Shown here piece by piece: positions 38,171 through 45,851 of a stretch of DNA of 64,000 nt. This DNA is from Pelagibius sp. (GTDB taxonomy: Bacteria > Pseudomonadota > Alphaproteobacteria > Kiloniellales > Kiloniellaceae), in NCBI GenBank assembly GCA_028280305.1, contig JANQMC010000024.1, positions 124,001-188,000 of the forward strand. Reading direction: 5' to 3'. Numbering within the stretch: the first letter of the stretch is position 1; each line of letters opens with the position of its first letter. The position numbers and the translations under genes are program-made. The notes beneath the pieces are model-generated. The model had not been told where the DNA came from, did not search any database, and saw only the letters and a list, made by a program, of their open reading frames with translations.

Positions 38171-38675
38171 CGCTTAATCCCGTCCTTCCCCGACAATCAT
38201 CCCTGAAAAGCCACGACCGAGCAGCGCGCCCCGCAAAACAAGCGACATGCCGATCCTTGTGCAATCGCCGTCCGCCTACCGGTCCTCGCACAAACAGCAA
38301 AGGCTTGGCATGCAATCGGAAAAGCGATTTCGGCCTTGGGAAAGGCGCGTGAAACGCCGCGATCCTAAGGTCTTCTGATTACCAGAGTGGTCGAAAATGC
38401 GGCAACAGTCAATGCAAATGAGACGCATTCGCGTATAAATTACATTCGTTGCGCTGACCTGTAGCGCACCGGCGCGGGTGTTTTTGCGGGCCTCCTCAGA
38501 CCCTAAAACCGAGCCAACAGCTGGATAGACTGGCGGGACCGCACACGGCTGCCTACATCAAAATCATCTGAAGAATCAGCGTGAAACCGCTGCAGCCAAC
38601 TGCTGCGTATATCTTGATGAACGGCCAGCGGGCCGGAGTGATGAGTTCGACGTTCCCATTTCAGGACGCAAACCC
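38171..38675. other. Divergent intergenic region, AraC gene / lipoprotein gene
   Basis: About 505 bp with no supported gene. It should hold promoters in both directions. A Fur-like box lies almost exactly at its midpoint, 244 bp from each start codon. Confidence 0.5.
38414..38432. promoter_or_regulatory. Fur-like box upstream of AraC regulator
   Basis: GCAAATGAGACGCATTCGC, an imperfect 7-5-7 palindrome. It matches the reverse complement of the box at 41502 at 17 of 19 positions. Confidence 0.6.
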
Positions 38676-39251
38676 ATGCAAAAACGACGCACTTTTTTAA
38701 CCGCTTCCCTTACACCGCTGTGCCTGGTCGTTGCCTTGCTGGCCGGCTGCTCGCATCCGACGCTTTACGCGCCAGCTATCGACGGTGAGGGCTATGCCGA
38801 GCAACAGCTGGAAACCGACCGTTATCGTGTTTCCTTTGCCGGGAACTCGGTAACGCCGCGGGAGACGGTTGAGAACTATCTGCTATACCGCGCCGCCGAG
38901 ATCACGGTGGAAGCGGGTCACGAACGCTTCCGGATCGTTGCTCAGGAAACCGAAAGGGAAACCGTTTATCGCACGACGGCGAGCAACCTCGGCGGCTTCG
39001 GCTTTAACTCCTTTCCCTACTATCAACGCTCCGGCTTCAGCAGCTTCGCGACCGCCACCGCCAGACCTGTCACAAGCTACGAAGCCTTTGCGAATATTGT
39101 GATGGTCACCGACAACGCGGCAGCGGAGAGCGATGACAACGCCTACGATGCTCGCGATGTCCTGAACAAGCTTGGCCCCACGGTCGTTCGCCCCGAAGTG
39201 ACTTCGGAAAACCTGCCAAAAGGCCACGGCGCACCGAGCGGTGTCGGCTGA
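38676..39251 (+). CDS. CC0125/CC1285-family lipoprotein
   Basis: A 191-residue lipoprotein. The lipobox is LLAGC, with acylation expected at Cys25. The family core is GYAEQQLETDRYRVSFAGNS followed by RETVENYLLYRAAEITVEAG. Function is unknown to me; homologues are common in Caulobacter and relatives. It stands alone on the + strand. Confidence 0.85.
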   Translation: MQKRRTFLTASLTPLCLVVALLAGCSHPTLYAPAIDGEGYAEQQLETDRYRVSFAGNSVTPRETVENYLLYRAAEITVEAGHERFRIVAQETERETVYRTTASNLGGFGFNSFPYYQRSGFSSFATATARPVTSYEAFANIVMVTDNAAAESDDNAYDARDVLNKLGPTVVRPEVTSENLPKGHGAPSGVG

Positions 39252-39334
39252 GTATTCACACCCGCTTGCAAATCCAAGGCATCTGTCGAGACAGGCTTGA
39301 CCTCTAACCGTAAGCCGCGCTATCGAAAAAACTG

Positions 39335-39445
39335 CTCCGTGGGGGAGTAGCCGCTTTCCAAGCGAAAGGCCTGCGTCAACACACCTGGCATCAGCCATGG
39401 CACAGGCGGCCTGCCAAGGGCTTGGCGAGACCTACGGCGAGCATG
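39335..39445 (+). ncRNA. yybP-ykoY manganese riboswitch
   Basis: The sequence has the conserved blocks of this class in order: GGGGAGTAGCC (39342-39352), GCGTCAACACACCTG (39373-39387) and GGCGAGACCTACGG (39424-39437). The basal stem CCGT/ACGG closes the element. These riboswitches bind Mn2+ and in proteobacteria often precede UPF0016 transporter genes, as here. The downstream gene is broken, so the switch may now control nothing or a read-through transcript. Confidence 0.85.
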
Positions 39446-39512
39446 GGCCAGAGGTGGAGAACCGCCTGGCCGTGCCGCCGTTTGTGTCCGCCGGTTCCCC
39501 AGGAGAGACTTC

Positions 39513-39623
39513 ATGCAACAGTTCATTGCGATGACTGTCGTCGTCTTCCTCGCTGAACTGGGCGACAGTCAAAGATTAGATCTGATCTGCTTGGAACGTC
39601 ATTCGGAGGACGCTTTTTGCTGA
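39513..39623 (+). pseudogene. UPF0016 (Mn transporter-like) N-terminal fragment
   Basis: A 36-codon frame: MQQFIAMTVVVFLAELGDSQ then unrelated sequence to a stop. The family motif ELGDKT is complete only to ELGD, after which identity is lost. An 8-bp inverted repeat (CGACAGTC at 39563, GACTGTCG at 39624) brackets the divergent part. This suggests an insertion or deletion event. An AGGAGAG lies before the ATG, so the start signals remain intact. Confidence 0.7.
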
Positions 39624-39636
39624 GACTGTCGACTCC

Positions 39637-39972
39637 TTAGAGTGAATCGGCAACACCACATTGGTTATGCAGTCTGAACACGCCGTCCGGCGCCACACGC
39701 CAGCGAACGACCCCTGCGATCATCGCGGGCGCGACGCTACCGATCATGTCGCCTGACATGGAGAGCGCATTATCGCCACTCAAGATACAGCAACCGGTTT
39801 GGTCGAGCCGTAGAACACGCTTCACGATCAAGCCAAGGGCGGAATGGCGAACCAGGACGACATCGCCCGGCACCGGCATCGTGCGGGACTTGCAAGCGAT
39901 TACATAGTCGCCGGCTTTCAAGCCCGGCGCCATGCTGTCGCCGTCAACACGGGCGATCCGCCAACCCAACAT
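39637..39972 (-). CDS. sodX: Nickel-type SOD maturation protease
   Basis: A 111-residue S24/S26-type serine peptidase. The catalytic serine is in VDGDSMAPGLKAGDYV and the lysine in LIVKRVLRLD; the SGDN motif (CCILSGDNALS) closes the site. The protein has no membrane anchor. Its position directly after sodN identifies it as the peptidase that trims the SodN propeptide to expose the nickel-binding N terminus. Confidence 0.88.
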   Translation of the reverse strand: MLGWRIARVDGDSMAPGLKAGDYVIACKSRTMPVPGDVVLVRHSALGLIVKRVLRLDQTGCCILSGDNALSMSGDMIGSVAPAMIAGVVRWRVAPDGVFRLHNQCGVADSL

Positions 39973-39983
39973 CTTCCCGCCAC

Positions 39984-40484
39984 CTAGAGTTCCGGATAGA
40001 CGACAGGCGCCGAGGGCGGATAGGGGGAAGTCTTTCGCACAGCCTTAACGTCTTTCGTCGCCCAGAAAATCTCCGCGAACTTGTTGACCAGTTCCAACAA
40101 GGCTTCGCCGTCGGCGCGCTTGGAATTCTGTTTGCAGGCGCTCGCCTTCATCATGATCTGATGGACGAGGTCGTGAACCTGCGGGTGCGCCTCCAACTGC
40201 GGTGCCTTGAAATAGTCGCCCCAGATAATGCGGATCTCGTGCTTGACCTTCTCGGCCTCCTCTTCCTTGCGCAGCACGCAGCGCGCAAGTGTATTGTGTA
40301 CATCAGGTGAAGCTGCGACATCCTTGGGCGAGATCTCATCCATGATGTCGATCAGGCGAATGACGGAGAGAGCGGCGATCAGCGCAGGCGCCGGATCGTA
40401 TATCTTGCAGGGGATATCGCAGTGCGCCAGGGCGCGGGGCAGATCAAGCGCTTGGTCGGCCGTTTTCAGCAATCTGTGAAGCAT
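39984..40484 (-). CDS. sodN: Nickel superoxide dismutase
   Basis: A 166-residue precursor. A 20-residue propeptide (ending PRALA) is followed by the nickel hook HCDIPCKIYDP, in which His21, Cys22 and Cys26 become His1, Cys2 and Cys6 after cleavage. The rest is the four-helix bundle of the family (LIDIMDEI, VHNTLARCVLRKEEEAEKVK, IIWGDYFKAP). It disproportionates superoxide in the cytoplasm and needs no iron or manganese. It is the third gene of a four-gene operon ending in sodX. Confidence 0.95.
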   Translation of the reverse strand: MLHRLLKTADQALDLPRALAHCDIPCKIYDPAPALIAALSVIRLIDIMDEISPKDVAASPDVHNTLARCVLRKEEEAEKVKHEIRIIWGDYFKAPQLEAHPQVHDLVHQIMMKASACKQNSKRADGEALLELVNKFAEIFWATKDVKAVRKTSPYPPSAPVVYPEL

Positions 40485-40495
40485 TCGGGAATCCT

Positions 40496-41017
40496 CTAGT
40501 GAAAGATTTGAATCTGCGTTGCCGACAGGCCGTCGCCTGCTACGCGCCTGGCGGCATCGATCTCCTGCGCGATCGAGTTAGCATCAGCGCCCGCGCGCCG
40601 CATACATCCGATCAGGTCAGCGAGTGCACGATTGAGGTGTTGAAGACAACTTGTGCGCAAAGCCGGCGGCGCTGTCACGTCACTTATGATGGTGCGCAGG
40701 AGCACGGTCGCGCGTTGAAGGATCTCTTGCGCCTTTGCATGATCGCCTCTGTCGCCATGAACACGCGCAGCATTGGAGGCAGCGACCACCAGCGCCGGCG
40801 CCGGGTCGGATTCCGGATGTGCCATCCCGGCTGCGGCGCTGTGCAGCAGCCCTTCGGCTTCGGTGAAGCCACTCAGGTAGTAAGCAACCGCTTCTTTCAA
40901 ATCGCCTGCGCGAAAGGCGGCATTACCGTTCGCCATGAGCTTACGCCAGTGGTCGTCCGGATGCGGTCTGCTTGACGCAGCGGCCAAGGACGGGCCCTTG
41001 GATGCCGAGGCTTTCAT
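40496..41017 (-). CDS. Unknown TPR-like protein in the nickel-SOD operon
   Basis: A 173-residue helical protein. The segment NGNAAFRAGDLKEAVAYYLS looks like one tetratricopeptide repeat, and HGDRGDHAKAQEILQRATVL like another. There is no signal peptide or metal motif. It lies between the HupE-like gene (4-bp overlap) and sodN (11-bp gap), so it is almost certainly co-expressed with the nickel SOD. A role as assembly factor or scaffold is a guess from context. Confidence 0.75.
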   Translation of the reverse strand: MKASASKGPSLAAASSRPHPDDHWRKLMANGNAAFRAGDLKEAVAYYLSGFTEAEGLLHSAAAGMAHPESDPAPALVVAASNAARVHGDRGDHAKAQEILQRATVLLRTIISDVTAPPALRTSCLQHLNRALADLIGCMRRAGADANSIAQEIDAARRVAGDGLSATQIQIFH

Positions 41018-41394
41018 CGCCGATCTGTGGAGTGCCGCGAAGTGTAGCGCTGATAGATCAGATGTGTCGCGCGCCAGGATCCGAGCGCCAGCGCCGCACC
41101 CGCGAGCGCCGTCTCCAGACCGAACAGCTTCCCCCCATGCATCCCATGAAAGACGCCTTGGAACAGGACATAGAGAAGCAGCGCCAGATTGGCGGCAACA
41201 ACAAACAAAATACGCCGCGTGAGCATAAGAACAGCCGCCGCGACGCCGAACACAAGGAACCCGGCAATATGTTCGAACGAGGTCATGACATGAACAATGC
41301 CCAGTTCCTGCTCATGCCCCGCATGCGCCATCGCAACCGAGGCGATCATCGAATTTCCCACCAGTGCTGCGACAAACCCTTTCAATAACTGCAT
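41014..41394 (-). CDS. HupE-like small membrane protein (putative nickel permease)
   Basis: About 126 residues from the ATG at 41394. A signal-like N terminus ends near AMAHAGHEQE, giving a histidine-rich start to the mature protein. Three or four hydrophobic segments follow (FEHIAGFLVFGVAAAVLMLT, FVVAANLALLLYVLFQGVFH, FGLETALAGAALALG). The motif FHGMHGG resembles the HupE/UreJ family of nickel carriers, though the protein is shorter. The frame remains open further upstream, but that part looks non-coding. Its place before sodN supports nickel supply. Confidence 0.68.
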   Translation of the reverse strand: MQLLKGFVAALVGNSMIASVAMAHAGHEQELGIVHVMTSFEHIAGFLVFGVAAAVLMLTRRILFVVAANLALLLYVLFQGVFHGMHGGKLFGLETALAGAALALGSWRATHLIYQRYTSRHSTDRR

Positions 41395-41501
41395 TCTGAG
41401 ATCCGCCCTTTCATGGTCGTAATGGATTGAAGTTGGCCTTGCCTGCCGCCGAAGTTGATTCGTCAATGAAAACTGCCATTTATACTCAGACTCTATAATA
41501 T

Positions 41502-41520
41502 GCGAATGCGAGTCATTTGC
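41502..41520. promoter_or_regulatory. Fur-like box upstream of nickel-SOD operon
   Basis: GCGAATGCGAGTCATTTGC with flanking TAT/ATA, an imperfect 7-5-7 palindrome, 108 bp before the first gene. The reverse complement is identical at 17 of 19 positions to the box at 38414. A nickel-sensing Nur protein of the same family could also bind it. Confidence 0.6.
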
Positions 41521-41540
41521 ATATATGATATATCCTTTTG

Positions 41541-41579
41541 TAACAAAAGCAAAAAGGCCGCTGGATGACAGCGACCTTT
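41541..41579 (-). terminator. Rho-independent terminator
   Basis: On the minus strand: AAAGGTCGCTG, loop TCATC, CAGCGGCCTTTTT, then GCTTTT. An 11-bp stem with one G-U pair is followed by a T-run. It lies downstream of the gene at 41930 and shields the nickel-SOD promoter from read-through. Confidence 0.75.
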
Positions 41580-41929
41580 CCGTAGAGTGCACAAACTTGG
41601 TTGCGGGGGCCCGCAACCACCGAAACCGACATTCGCTTAACGTACTGATTTAGCTATCAATTTACAATTCACTTAACTCTTCCACTCTGCAATCTGTGCC
41701 TTAGGTAACTACGATTGCAAACATTGGGTCCGGTTGCTGTCGCTGACCGGACCAATACCGACGGGTCCGCTGACTTCTGCATAGTGCCATGACCCAACAT
41801 TGAGTTCTCCGGTTTAACTTCCTCACCAATCTAAGTTGAGTGGAAACTAATTCCAGAACGAGTTCACTCCGTCTGCTTGGGAGTCTTTGTCCGGCAGGTT
41901 CAGAGTTAGCGTTTACTGAGCTGATGAGT

Positions 41930-42943
41930 TCAGGCCTCTCGCCGCTCTGCTTGAGCAAAATAAAGGACGGGACAATCTTCACTGATTTGTTCTGTAGATT
42001 TCTTGTATACATCGAATTTGAAAGGTAGCGTTTGATTGCAACAATTACGAGCGCTCAGCAGAAAGATCTCTTCAAGAAATGTGAGCAAGTTGTGCATGTG
42101 AATTTCCATATCCTTGACGATGTCAGACCAATACGTCTGAACGGGACCGCCTCGGTCGGATAAGTCATGCCGCCAACTCGGCGGTGAGAACTTGTTGCCT
42201 GGTTCTAGATTGAAGTTCTGAACCTCGAGCAAAAAAAACTGTCTTGCGTGGTTGATCGGCAGTGCATTTCGAGCTTCCGAAATAAATCGGATCCAGTCCT
42301 TATCTTGGTCCAACAGATCCAATACCTGTTTGCTATCACCACGGTGAGCCCTCATCCAATCACGATAAGACCTGAAGTTAGAACCGAAATCTGGGCATGC
42401 GTAAAATATGCTGAGCAACGAATGCGTTTTCTCCAAGCATCGCTTAGCACTTCCAAGGAAGGAACCAACTCGTTCCTCGAGTTCCCCAACTTGAGGCAAG
42501 CTGGGTATCGATGTCTTGGCCTTGGATCGCTCAATGAGTTCATCACATTCGGCGATTAGGGACATGGTCTCATCGAATATTTTAAAGTAGGCGTTTTCGC
42601 ACCGCAGCAGTTGCTGTGTGGCCTCCCACATCCCCTCCAGGAGGTTCGATTTACTCAGTCCCGGTTCCAGCACTATGCTGTCAAGTATTTGTTTTGCTTG
42701 AATTATTGACCGTGCCACGAAGGAGTTACCGCACCCCACCGGATATATCTCCTGATATGAATGACGCGTATCATGCGCCGTGCGCTCAGGATCTATGTCA
42801 TCAGCCGTGATAATGCGGAAAGTCTTTTTAGTCGAGAACACATAAAGGTCGCCTGAAAGAGTAATCATCTCTTTCACAGCATCATCTTTGTCGGTATCGA
42901 GCTCTAAAGAGAACGGTCCATCTCTATCGAACCTGTCTATCAA
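41930..42943 (-). CDS. Unknown protein with a HEPN-type motif
   Basis: A 337-residue, mostly helical soluble protein. I do not recognise it by name. The stretch WIRFISEARNALPINHARQF holds an R-N-x5-H pattern, the spacing allowed for HEPN ribonucleases. A following block VQNFNLEPGNKFSPPSW resembles unnamed proteins with an ARNAxxH segment. The start is TTG at 42943 with AAAGGTGGG upstream. It lies next to the DUF262/HEPN operon on the same strand but 337 bp away. Confidence 0.6.
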   Translation of the reverse strand: MIDRFDRDGPFSLELDTDKDDAVKEMITLSGDLYVFSTKKTFRIITADDIDPERTAHDTRHSYQEIYPVGCGNSFVARSIIQAKQILDSIVLEPGLSKSNLLEGMWEATQQLLRCENAYFKIFDETMSLIAECDELIERSKAKTSIPSLPQVGELEERVGSFLGSAKRCLEKTHSLLSIFYACPDFGSNFRSYRDWMRAHRGDSKQVLDLLDQDKDWIRFISEARNALPINHARQFFLLEVQNFNLEPGNKFSPPSWRHDLSDRGGPVQTYWSDIVKDMEIHMHNLLTFLEEIFLLSARNCCNQTLPFKFDVYKKSTEQISEDCPVLYFAQAERREA

Positions 42944-43280
42944 CTTACTAGCCCACCTTTATTGGCCATCGATCCCTCGGCATCCGATCCTATGTGGTGC
43001 ACCGCCTCCGCTGTTGGTTCCAGCCACTAGATAATACCCTCAGCAGCGTCCCACAAACATCATCCAGGGTGACGCCTCATGTCAGCTTTGGGTTACGAGC
43101 CGCCTTCCCGCAGGTCGCCTCCTCAGGTCTGGTCAGCGCCACCAAGCTGACATTTGAGGCGCCACAGTTAGTCTATGTCGGCTTACCGCTGAGGAGCGGA
43201 CCATTCTGCCGACCCTGAAGGACGGCCGCTGAGTACCAAGAGCAGTCATCCCACGCCACGCCTTGACCTCCGCGCACGGC
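42944..43280. other. Intergenic region with long inverted repeat
   Basis: 337 bp without a supported gene. It contains the inverted repeat at 43073-43161. Confidence 0.5.
43073..43161. repeat. Imperfect 19/20-bp inverted repeat, 50-bp loop
   Basis: Left arm CGCCTCATGTCAGCTTTGG (43073-43091). Right arm CCAAGCTGACATTTGAGGCG (43142-43161), whose complement CGCCTCAAATGTCAGCTTGG matches apart from a small insertion and one shift. It could be an RNA hairpin ending the HEPN operon or the ends of a small mobile element. Confidence 0.65.
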
Positions 43281-44312
43281 TTAGTTCAAGCGAATCAACT
43301 CGCAGCCTACCTTAGCGCGGACGCCTAGCCGGAGGCCCACCTCAGTTTCATCCTTGATGACGACGGCGGTGAAATCGACATCATTGAGTTGAATACTCTG
43401 AACCTTGCCGATCATGGCAACACCCTTGCCGTGTATGTAAATGATATCGCCAACAGCGAGGTCTGATTCGGCTATTTTTGCCACGACTATATCTTCGCGG
43501 AAGCGCTCCGAAATGACGCCAAGGACCTGTGCCTTACCGATTTCTTTCGCGTGGCGAATGGTGTCGTACTGGACGAAGTCGGCGATGCTCCGGAGAAGAG
43601 CCTCGAAGAACTGTGTTACTTCGACAAGGACATCAGTCCCGAGTACCTGATCGACGTCGCCGTGTGCGGCCTCGTTTCGATAGTCGACGATTTGCTTTAG
43701 CTCGGATTCTACCGTATCGGAGAGACGGGACTGGGCTGAGAAGAAGGTCTCAACTGCGCTGTGCTTGTTCACCCAGTCCTCAAGTCCCGACAGGCCACAA
43801 TGACTGAACAGGCGCTGCATCTCGGCCATCCGAAGATTCTGTTCGGTTCGCAACATGGCTTCTGGCTGGATCTGATACGGATTCTCATCAGACAGCGCGG
43901 TCGTCGTTTCAGCGATAAGCGTCGCCACGTCAATGTACTCATACCGGGCCTTACCCTGATCAACGAGAATCTGTCCTATCCCACGTGTGTACTTGGCAAT
44001 GAACTCGTCACCAAGCTCAGACATCTTGTATGAGCTCGCAAGGAACACGAGGTATTCGCGCAGGAGCTGTAGGACGAACGCTTCAAAGAGGGCGTAAGCA
44101 CGGGTAACGACAGCGCAGTGGTCGATAACCCTCCAGCTTGTGGCATCTGCCGCCTCGCCGAGCAATGTATTGATATCGAAGCATTTCCTGACTTGCCTCT
44201 TACATCCAAAGGATGGTTGACCGGACTGCGCGCGAAGCTTCGCCGAGAAAGAAACATGCTGGCGGACCGCCTTGAGCCCTTCGAGGCTTCGATCGAGAAG
44301 TGCGGAGTGCAT
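43281..44312 (-). CDS. MAE_28990/MAE_18760-type HEPN nuclease-like protein
   Basis: A 343-residue protein. A helical domain carries the HEPN motif R-x4-H in VDYRNEAAHGDVDQV (about residue 220), preceded by conserved-looking acidic and aromatic residues. The last 90 residues differ: they form a beta-rich piece (VGDIIYIHGKGVAMIGKVQS, TEVGLRLGVRAKVGCEL) that resembles domain 2 of translation factors. Homologues pair with a DUF262 gene, as here. The ATG follows the DUF262 TAG with no gap, so translation is coupled. Probable RNase effector of a defence pair. Confidence 0.8.
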   Translation of the reverse strand: MHSALLDRSLEGLKAVRQHVSFSAKLRAQSGQPSFGCKRQVRKCFDINTLLGEAADATSWRVIDHCAVVTRAYALFEAFVLQLLREYLVFLASSYKMSELGDEFIAKYTRGIGQILVDQGKARYEYIDVATLIAETTTALSDENPYQIQPEAMLRTEQNLRMAEMQRLFSHCGLSGLEDWVNKHSAVETFFSAQSRLSDTVESELKQIVDYRNEAAHGDVDQVLGTDVLVEVTQFFEALLRSIADFVQYDTIRHAKEIGKAQVLGVISERFREDIVVAKIAESDLAVGDIIYIHGKGVAMIGKVQSIQLNDVDFTAVVIKDETEVGLRLGVRAKVGCELIRLN

Positions 44313-45497
44313 CTACCGAATCGCCTCCTCGATCATATTCGTGAACAGGTGGATGCGAGTCTCTATATCTTCTTTCGTGTTTCCACGTCCGGTGAAGGTG
44401 CCTTCTTCTTCCTGTTTGAACATTTCAATCGTCGCCGATTGAATTCTGGTCGCCTTATCCCTGATCAAATCGGCGCGATCCAAGAGACCAGAAAATCCCA
44501 CCATTACCGCATCTGAGAAGGCCTTTTGGGCTCTAGGTACCCAATCGTTCTTATCCGGATTGAAGGGTCGATATAGAAGGTCGCCGTACACATCGGATGC
44601 TAGCCCCAGCGTTCTCACAAACAACCTCTCTAACACGTTAATGTCGTCGTCGGTAAAGCTGAGTGATTTTCGCATATACAAATCCAAGAATCCCTGCATT
44701 CCGTGCCGATAATTAGTCACGTGACGGAGCGCGAAGAACCGTAGCGTCATCTCCACATCTTCCATCTTGCGAAACATATTGTTGTCTAGAATTTCAGGAT
44801 TCACCTCGATCTCATTCTCGATATAGGGAGGGATGCCCCAAGCTTTTCGGAAGATCGGCAAACGAGAAAGGCGCTCTATGAGGTCGTTCAGTTTACCTTG
44901 GTAGAGAGCATTGCGAATTTCCTGCCTGCTCAGATGAACGCCCCCAGTGTTCAGCCGCTCAAACACTGATTCCCTCAAGATCGAAGCTTCAGCTTCATCG
45001 CTAGTAGACTCCTTGAGCAGGACAATCGAGGTGATTGATCGCCGATCAAGGCCAGCCTGGATCTTGTCTGGTAAAGTTTGGTATTGTCGGCCGTTGATCT
45101 CAGGCCAATGCTTGAGGTTAGTAAGTTCGAACCTACCTTCGTAAAAGTCGCGCAGCGCAGTGATGCGCTGCTGACCATCCATGACCTCATATGAATTATA
45201 ATCCTTCTCGTAGAGAAACACTGGAGGGACTGGAATGTTCATTATGAAGGATTCAATAAGAAGGCTCTGCTTTTCCGGTGACCACCGCGGTCGGCGCTGG
45301 TAGAAGGGGCGCAGTTCCAAGTAGTTTTGCTGCTTCAACAAACTGATAAATCCAGGGAGCTTCTCCCGATTTGTCTCAATGACGATGCGCCCCTCGCCAC
45401 GGGCATAGCGCTCGTTAATCTCGCGATCGGGGACGTGCGCAGATTTCTCTTTTGGCTCTTTCCCCCAGAGATTTCGCTCGTTCGGTGCAAATTCCAT
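44313..45497 (-). CDS. DUF262 protein (GmrS/ParB-like)
   Basis: A 394-residue protein with the DUF262 core: LRPFYQRRPRWSPEKQSLLI, ESFIMNIPVPPVFLYE and the nucleotide-hydrolysis motif YEVMDGQQRITALRDFYEG. FERLNTGGVHLSRQEIRNAL is the second family block. DUF262 is the N-terminal domain of GmrSD modification-dependent restriction enzymes. Here the HNH partner domain (DUF1524) is absent and a HEPN protein follows instead. The ATG at 45497 overlaps the stop of a small upstream ORF (TGATG) and has GGGAGG 5 nt before it; the frame is open up to 45545. Confidence 0.85.
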   Translation of the reverse strand: MEFAPNERNLWGKEPKEKSAHVPDREINERYARGEGRIVIETNREKLPGFISLLKQQNYLELRPFYQRRPRWSPEKQSLLIESFIMNIPVPPVFLYEKDYNSYEVMDGQQRITALRDFYEGRFELTNLKHWPEINGRQYQTLPDKIQAGLDRRSITSIVLLKESTSDEAEASILRESVFERLNTGGVHLSRQEIRNALYQGKLNDLIERLSRLPIFRKAWGIPPYIENEIEVNPEILDNNMFRKMEDVEMTLRFFALRHVTNYRHGMQGFLDLYMRKSLSFTDDDINVLERLFVRTLGLASDVYGDLLYRPFNPDKNDWVPRAQKAFSDAVMVGFSGLLDRADLIRDKATRIQSATIEMFKQEEEGTFTGRGNTKEDIETRIHLFTNMIEEAIR

Positions 45498-45727
45498 CAA
45501 TCCCTCCCGCATTTGCGGAATATATCTACCCTGCGAATAACCCACTTGCCCTCGCGCGTCCCATTCAAGACCTCAGAGGCAAATGCACCAGAATCCAGAT
45601 TCCCGCTCTTCCGTTCGATGCAGTTGAATCCTGAGTTTCCGCACGCTCCAGCCCCGGGCATTTCCATTACATCTGGCCAGCGTTCTCTCAAGAGACAGAG
45701 GCCACTCTGGATTTCGTTCAGTCCCAT
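45497..45727 (-). CDS. Small ORF coupled to DUF262 gene
   Basis: A 76-residue frame from the ATG at 45727: MGLNEIQSGLCLLRERWPDV, ending REGKWVIRRVDIFRKCGRD. Its TGA overlaps the DUF262 ATG (TGATG), which would couple the two. Four cysteines are present but no known motif. The upstream ribosome site is weak (GGAG 10 nt away). It could be a third component or an antitoxin; it could also be a chance frame. Confidence 0.4.
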   Translation of the reverse strand: MGLNEIQSGLCLLRERWPDVMEMPGAGACGNSGFNCIERKSGNLDSGAFASEVLNGTREGKWVIRRVDIFRKCGRD

Positions 45728-45851
45728 GGTCCTGCGTCTCCGTCCAAGACAACACTTCGACGCAGAGTGCGAGAGCCTGAGCACCCGCAGATACTATGTC
45801 CTACCCGCCGACGAAGACTATTCCAGTTGGCTCCCGCCGCAGAGCATATGA

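Larger units (their letters stand above)
41395..41929. other. Intergenic region upstream of the nickel-SOD operon
   Basis: About 535 AT-rich bases. They hold the Fur-like box at 41502 and the terminator at 41541-41579. I see no supported gene in the remainder (41580-41929). Confidence 0.5.

Noticed and set aside
41701-42012. 103-codon minus-strand frame overlapping the end of the 41930 gene
   Set aside because: Overlaps a better-supported gene in another frame and has no motif.
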